Of a stretch of 14,889 nt of DNA, positions 12,547 through 14,889 are shown one piece after another. Numbering within the stretch: the first letter of the stretch is position 1; every line of letters starts with the position of its first letter. The translations under genes were made by a program, and so were the position numbers. This DNA is from Bacillota bacterium (GTDB taxonomy: Bacteria; Bacillota; Clostridia; Acetivibrionales; DTU013). The stretch is taken from contig JAEYOM010000036.1 of NCBI GenBank assembly GCA_023411715.1, forward strand, positions 1-14,889, in the 5' to 3' direction. Below the pieces are notes generated by a model, which saw nothing but the letters and a program-made list of their open reading frames with translations, searched no databases and was not told where the DNA came from.

Positions 12547-14889
12547 TTACTTTAGCCGCTGATCGATATGATAAAAATCTTTCCATGGATCATTGCCGTC
12601 TATCCTCATCAGCGCGTCTGCCATATCGACGCCGTCGGGAGTCACCTTGTCAAGCTCTTCCCACGTTATGGGCATGGACACGCGAGCTCCTTTTCTCGCT
12701 CTTATTGAATAGGGGGCAATACTTGTGGCGCCTCTGCCGTTCCGTATCCAATCGATGAATATCCTGTCTTTCCGCTTATCCTTCCTGACGTTGCTTGTGT
12801 AGCGGTCAGGCCACTTCTGTTCCATAAGCTCGGCGATATGTCTGGCAAAATCGTGGAACGCATCCCATCCGACCGACGGTTTGAGAGGTACGACTACATG
12901 ATACCCTTTCCCTCCGCTGGTTTTCAGATATGAGATCAATGAGAGCTGGTCAAGAAGGCTTTTTATGTCTTTCACGCCCTGGCGCACCCTTTCCAGCTCC
13001 ATTCCCTCATCCGGATCCAGGTCAAATACCATCATATCCGGCTTCTCCAAATCGTCCACGCGGCTTCCCCAGGTGTGAAATTCCAGCGTTCCCATCTGTG
13101 CTTCAGATATGAATCCGGAAGTGTTCCCAATATAGAAGTAGTCTTCCTCTTCTCCGCTGCCAGTCAGGATCGGCAGCGTGACGATCCCTTTACTATCCGG
13201 ACCGGGATGCTTTTTAAAGAAGCAAGCCTCGGATATTCCTTTAGGGCAGCGTACGATGCTGAGGATCCTGTTACCCGCATACGGCATCATACGCTCCGAC
13301 ATCTTTGCATAATATCGGACCACATCGGCTTTTTTTATTTCAGGATCTTGAAATATCACCTTATCCAGACTTGTGATCTTTATTCCTTCGATGACGATGC
13401 TGTTGCTGTTTCCTTTCATTGGTCCCTCCTGAGCCTTGCCGGTTGGCTGCTCCTCTTTCGGTTTATCATACGCCTGTAATTCAGTTTTCGGGCTTTTCTC
13501 TTTGGGTTTTTTAGCCTTTGGCCCCTTGGCCTTCGACTTCTCAGTTTTTGAACCCTCAGCTTCCGGCTCCTTAGTTTTTGAACCCTCGGCTTCCGGCTCC
13601 TCTGTCGGCTGCGGCTCCTCTGTTGGCTGCGGCTCCTCAGTTGGCTGCGGTTCGTCATACATATCTTCCCTCTTTACGTCCCTGGGATCCTTATCCGTCC
13701 GCAGGCCCTTGTAGCTTGCCTGCCTTAAAAGATTATCCCCGGTCCATTCCGCAAACTTGATTTCCGCGACCAGTGCAGGCTCAAGCCAGGTTATTTTTTC
13801 ATTTCTCTTTGGCTCCGGAGGCCGTTTGAAAGGAGATGCTTCCCGCACTATATCTTCAAATTTCTGCTCAAGCTCTTTTGTGCTCCGTGCATCCAGGCCT
13901 GTTCCGGCACGCCCGGCATAGACCAGTTCTTTCCCTTCATAAACGCCAAGCAGCAGCGAACTTACCCCGCTCATCTTTTTGTCCGAGAGCGTATATCCTC
14001 CTATAACAAACTCCTGCCTCGTATCGCATTTCAGCTTGATCCAGTCTCCGCTTCTTGTTCCGCTGTATACGGAATCGGCTTTCTTTCCTACAATCCCTTC
14101 CAGATTTGCTTCACAGGCAGCAAGGAAGCTCGCCTTTCCATTGCCCCTGATATGCTTGCTGTAGTGGAGGTTTTCAGGCGAATCTTTCATAAGCGCTTCA
14201 AGCGTTTCTTTTCTGTCGATCAGGCGGCGTCCTCTCAAATCTTCCCCATCCAATGCCAAAAGATCAAAGACTATATAGGTTAGGTTTTTACCCCCAGGAT
14301 TTCTCATATAGTTCTGCAGGGCCTGGAAATCAGGCTTGCCTTCCATATCCGTTATCACCATTTCTCCGTCCAATACCATTGCCCTTCCGGCAGCCCAAAC
14401 GATGAGGGAATATGCGATATCCCGGAATTGCCTCGTATAGTCATTGCCGTTTCTGGTTATGAGCCGGACATTGTTGCCTTCCAGATATGCAAGGATCCTG
14501 TAACCGTCATACTTCACCTCATATAACCAATCCCCATCCTCCGGGACCTTATTTACCAATTTGGCAAGCTGCACACCGGTTTTGCCGAAGGGATTTTTCA
14601 AGGCATTTAATTTCTCATCCTGCCCTTCCTCAATTTCCGACATAGTACGCCCTGTCCTGACGCTGGTGGTATAACCGGAGATCCCATCGGCAGTTTTGGC
14701 GAAGTCATCTTTTTCTTTCAACAAAAGCCAGTTGTTCTCAGCCTTTTCCTTTTTCGTCTTTGCTTTCAGCCGGACCAGGGCCCATTTCCCCTTTAATCTT
14801 CTTCCCTTAAGCATAAACTTGAGCGAACCCTTGTTAAGTCCTTCGTCCACATCCGACTGAGGTTCCCAGAAGCCTTCGTCCCAGAGCAT
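12547..14889 (-). CDS. ligD: LigD: phosphoesterase-ligase-polymerase for non-homologous end joining (partial, N-terminus beyond right edge)
   Basis: The visible 780 residues run to the window edge. The Met at the edge is internal, since WDEGFWEP lies mid-way in the 3'-phosphoesterase (PE) domain and roughly 80-100 residues are missing. PE ends near residue 65. The ATP-dependent ligase follows, with nucleotidyl lysine K126 in EVKYDGYR, DGEMV (174-178), EGIVGKK (264-270), WIKLK (283-287) and an OB-fold to about 400. A charged repetitive linker covers about 411-497. The primase-like polymerase domain (about 498-780) has the metal pair D623/D625 in FDLDPDEG, the SGGKGYHVVVPL motif (658-669) and D713 in RIFIDW. 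This PE-LIG-POL order matches Pseudomonas LigD, whereas Bacillus has LIG-POL and mycobacteria POL-PE-LIG. It works with Ku to repair double-strand breaks. A ku gene is not in the window and may lie to the right. Confidence 0.95.
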   Translation of the reverse strand: MLWDEGFWEPQSDVDEGLNKGSLKFMLKGRRLKGKWALVRLKAKTKKEKAENNWLLLKEKDDFAKTADGISGYTTSVRTGRTMSEIEEGQDEKLNALKNPFGKTGVQLAKLVNKVPEDGDWLYEVKYDGYRILAYLEGNNVRLITRNGNDYTRQFRDIAYSLIVWAAGRAMVLDGEMVITDMEGKPDFQALQNYMRNPGGKNLTYIVFDLLALDGEDLRGRRLIDRKETLEALMKDSPENLHYSKHIRGNGKASFLAACEANLEGIVGKKADSVYSGTRSGDWIKLKCDTRQEFVIGGYTLSDKKMSGVSSLLLGVYEGKELVYAGRAGTGLDARSTKELEQKFEDIVREASPFKRPPEPKRNEKITWLEPALVAEIKFAEWTGDNLLRQASYKGLRTDKDPRDVKREDMYDEPQPTEEPQPTEEPQPTEEPEAEGSKTKEPEAEGSKTEKSKAKGPKAKKPKEKSPKTELQAYDKPKEEQPTGKAQEGPMKGNSNSIVIEGIKITSLDKVIFQDPEIKKADVVRYYAKMSERMMPYAGNRILSIVRCPKGISEACFFKKHPGPDSKGIVTLPILTGSGEEEDYFYIGNTSGFISEAQMGTLEFHTWGSRVDDLEKPDMMVFDLDPDEGMELERVRQGVKDIKSLLDQLSLISYLKTSGGKGYHVVVPLKPSVGWDAFHDFARHIAELMEQKWPDRYTSNVRKDKRKDRIFIDWIRNGRGATSIAPYSIRARKGARVSMPITWEELDKVTPDGVDMADALMRIDGNDPWKDFYHIDQRLK
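13540..13653 (-). repeat. In-frame tandem repeats in the LigD ligase-polymerase linker
   Basis: Two repeat types adjoin. An 18-bp unit encodes EPQPTE three times (13594-13653). A 30-bp unit encodes EPEAEGSKTK and then EPEAEGSKTE (13540-13599, sharing two codons). A Lys-Pro-rich tail (KAKGPKAKKPKEKSPK) follows toward the polymerase domain. The linker therefore changes from acidic to basic along its length. Unit lengths are multiples of three, so repeat number can vary without loss of frame. Confidence 0.9.

Noticed and set aside
13416..13760. Open frames opposite and beside the LigD linker
   Set aside because: They are shadows of the repetitive linker, rich in Arg/Ser/Gln or Pro/Ala, with no start signals or family features.
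14887..14889. Met at the right edge as the LigD start
   Set aside because: It falls inside the phosphoesterase domain, so the true start lies outside the window.
1..14889. Phage defence island, prophage or integrated element
   Set aside because: No integrase, transposase, restriction-modification, toxin-antitoxin or phage structural genes were seen. The genes belong to known metabolic, transport, regulatory and repair families.

Overview
The window looks like chromosomal DNA from a Gram-positive anaerobe or spore-former of the Firmicutes, most likely Clostridia. The reasons are strong AGGAGG-type ribosome binding sites, sigma-A-like promoters, some TTG starts, mid-range GC, a MocR/GntR regulator, DinF-like MATE and FtsX/HlyD export genes, and a clostridial-style LigD. 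I cannot name the species. No phage, transposase, CRISPR array, tRNA or rRNA was seen. No stretch over 300 bases lacks a gene.

Layout: (1) 1-4896, minus strand: a four-gene operon read from right to left. It encodes an ABC ATPase, an FtsX-type permease overlapping it by 7 bp, an HlyD-like adaptor, and an OmpR-family response regulator cut by the left edge. A sensor kinase probably lies beyond that edge. This is a MacB-like tripartite exporter with its own regulator. A promoter with a dyad precedes it at 4971-5007. (2) 5029-7421, minus: a serine hydrolase of the beta-lactamase fold with a TTG start, then a five-bladed beta-propeller glycosidase-like protein, then a decayed remnant of a beta-helix glycosidase. 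(3) 7465-10134: an aldo/keto reductase (minus) divergent from a MocR-type regulator (plus). Their shared control region carries direct CCAATT repeats plus an inverted copy, and the MocR linker is encoded by a two-level tandem repeat. (4) 10146-10842, minus: uridine kinase with a near-consensus promoter, convergent with the MocR gene. (5) 10878-12455, minus: a MATE exporter with a terminator whose loop holds 13-bp tandem repeats. (6) 12547-14889, minus: most of a LigD (PE-LIG-POL order) for non-homologous end joining, running off the right edge, with a repetitive charged linker between the ligase and polymerase domains.

These are separate accessory and housekeeping modules rather than one pathway. 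I found no convincing new multi-gene system. The most testable novelties are the MocR/aldo-keto reductase control region with the expanded MocR linker, the LigD linker, and the terminator with repeats in its loop.
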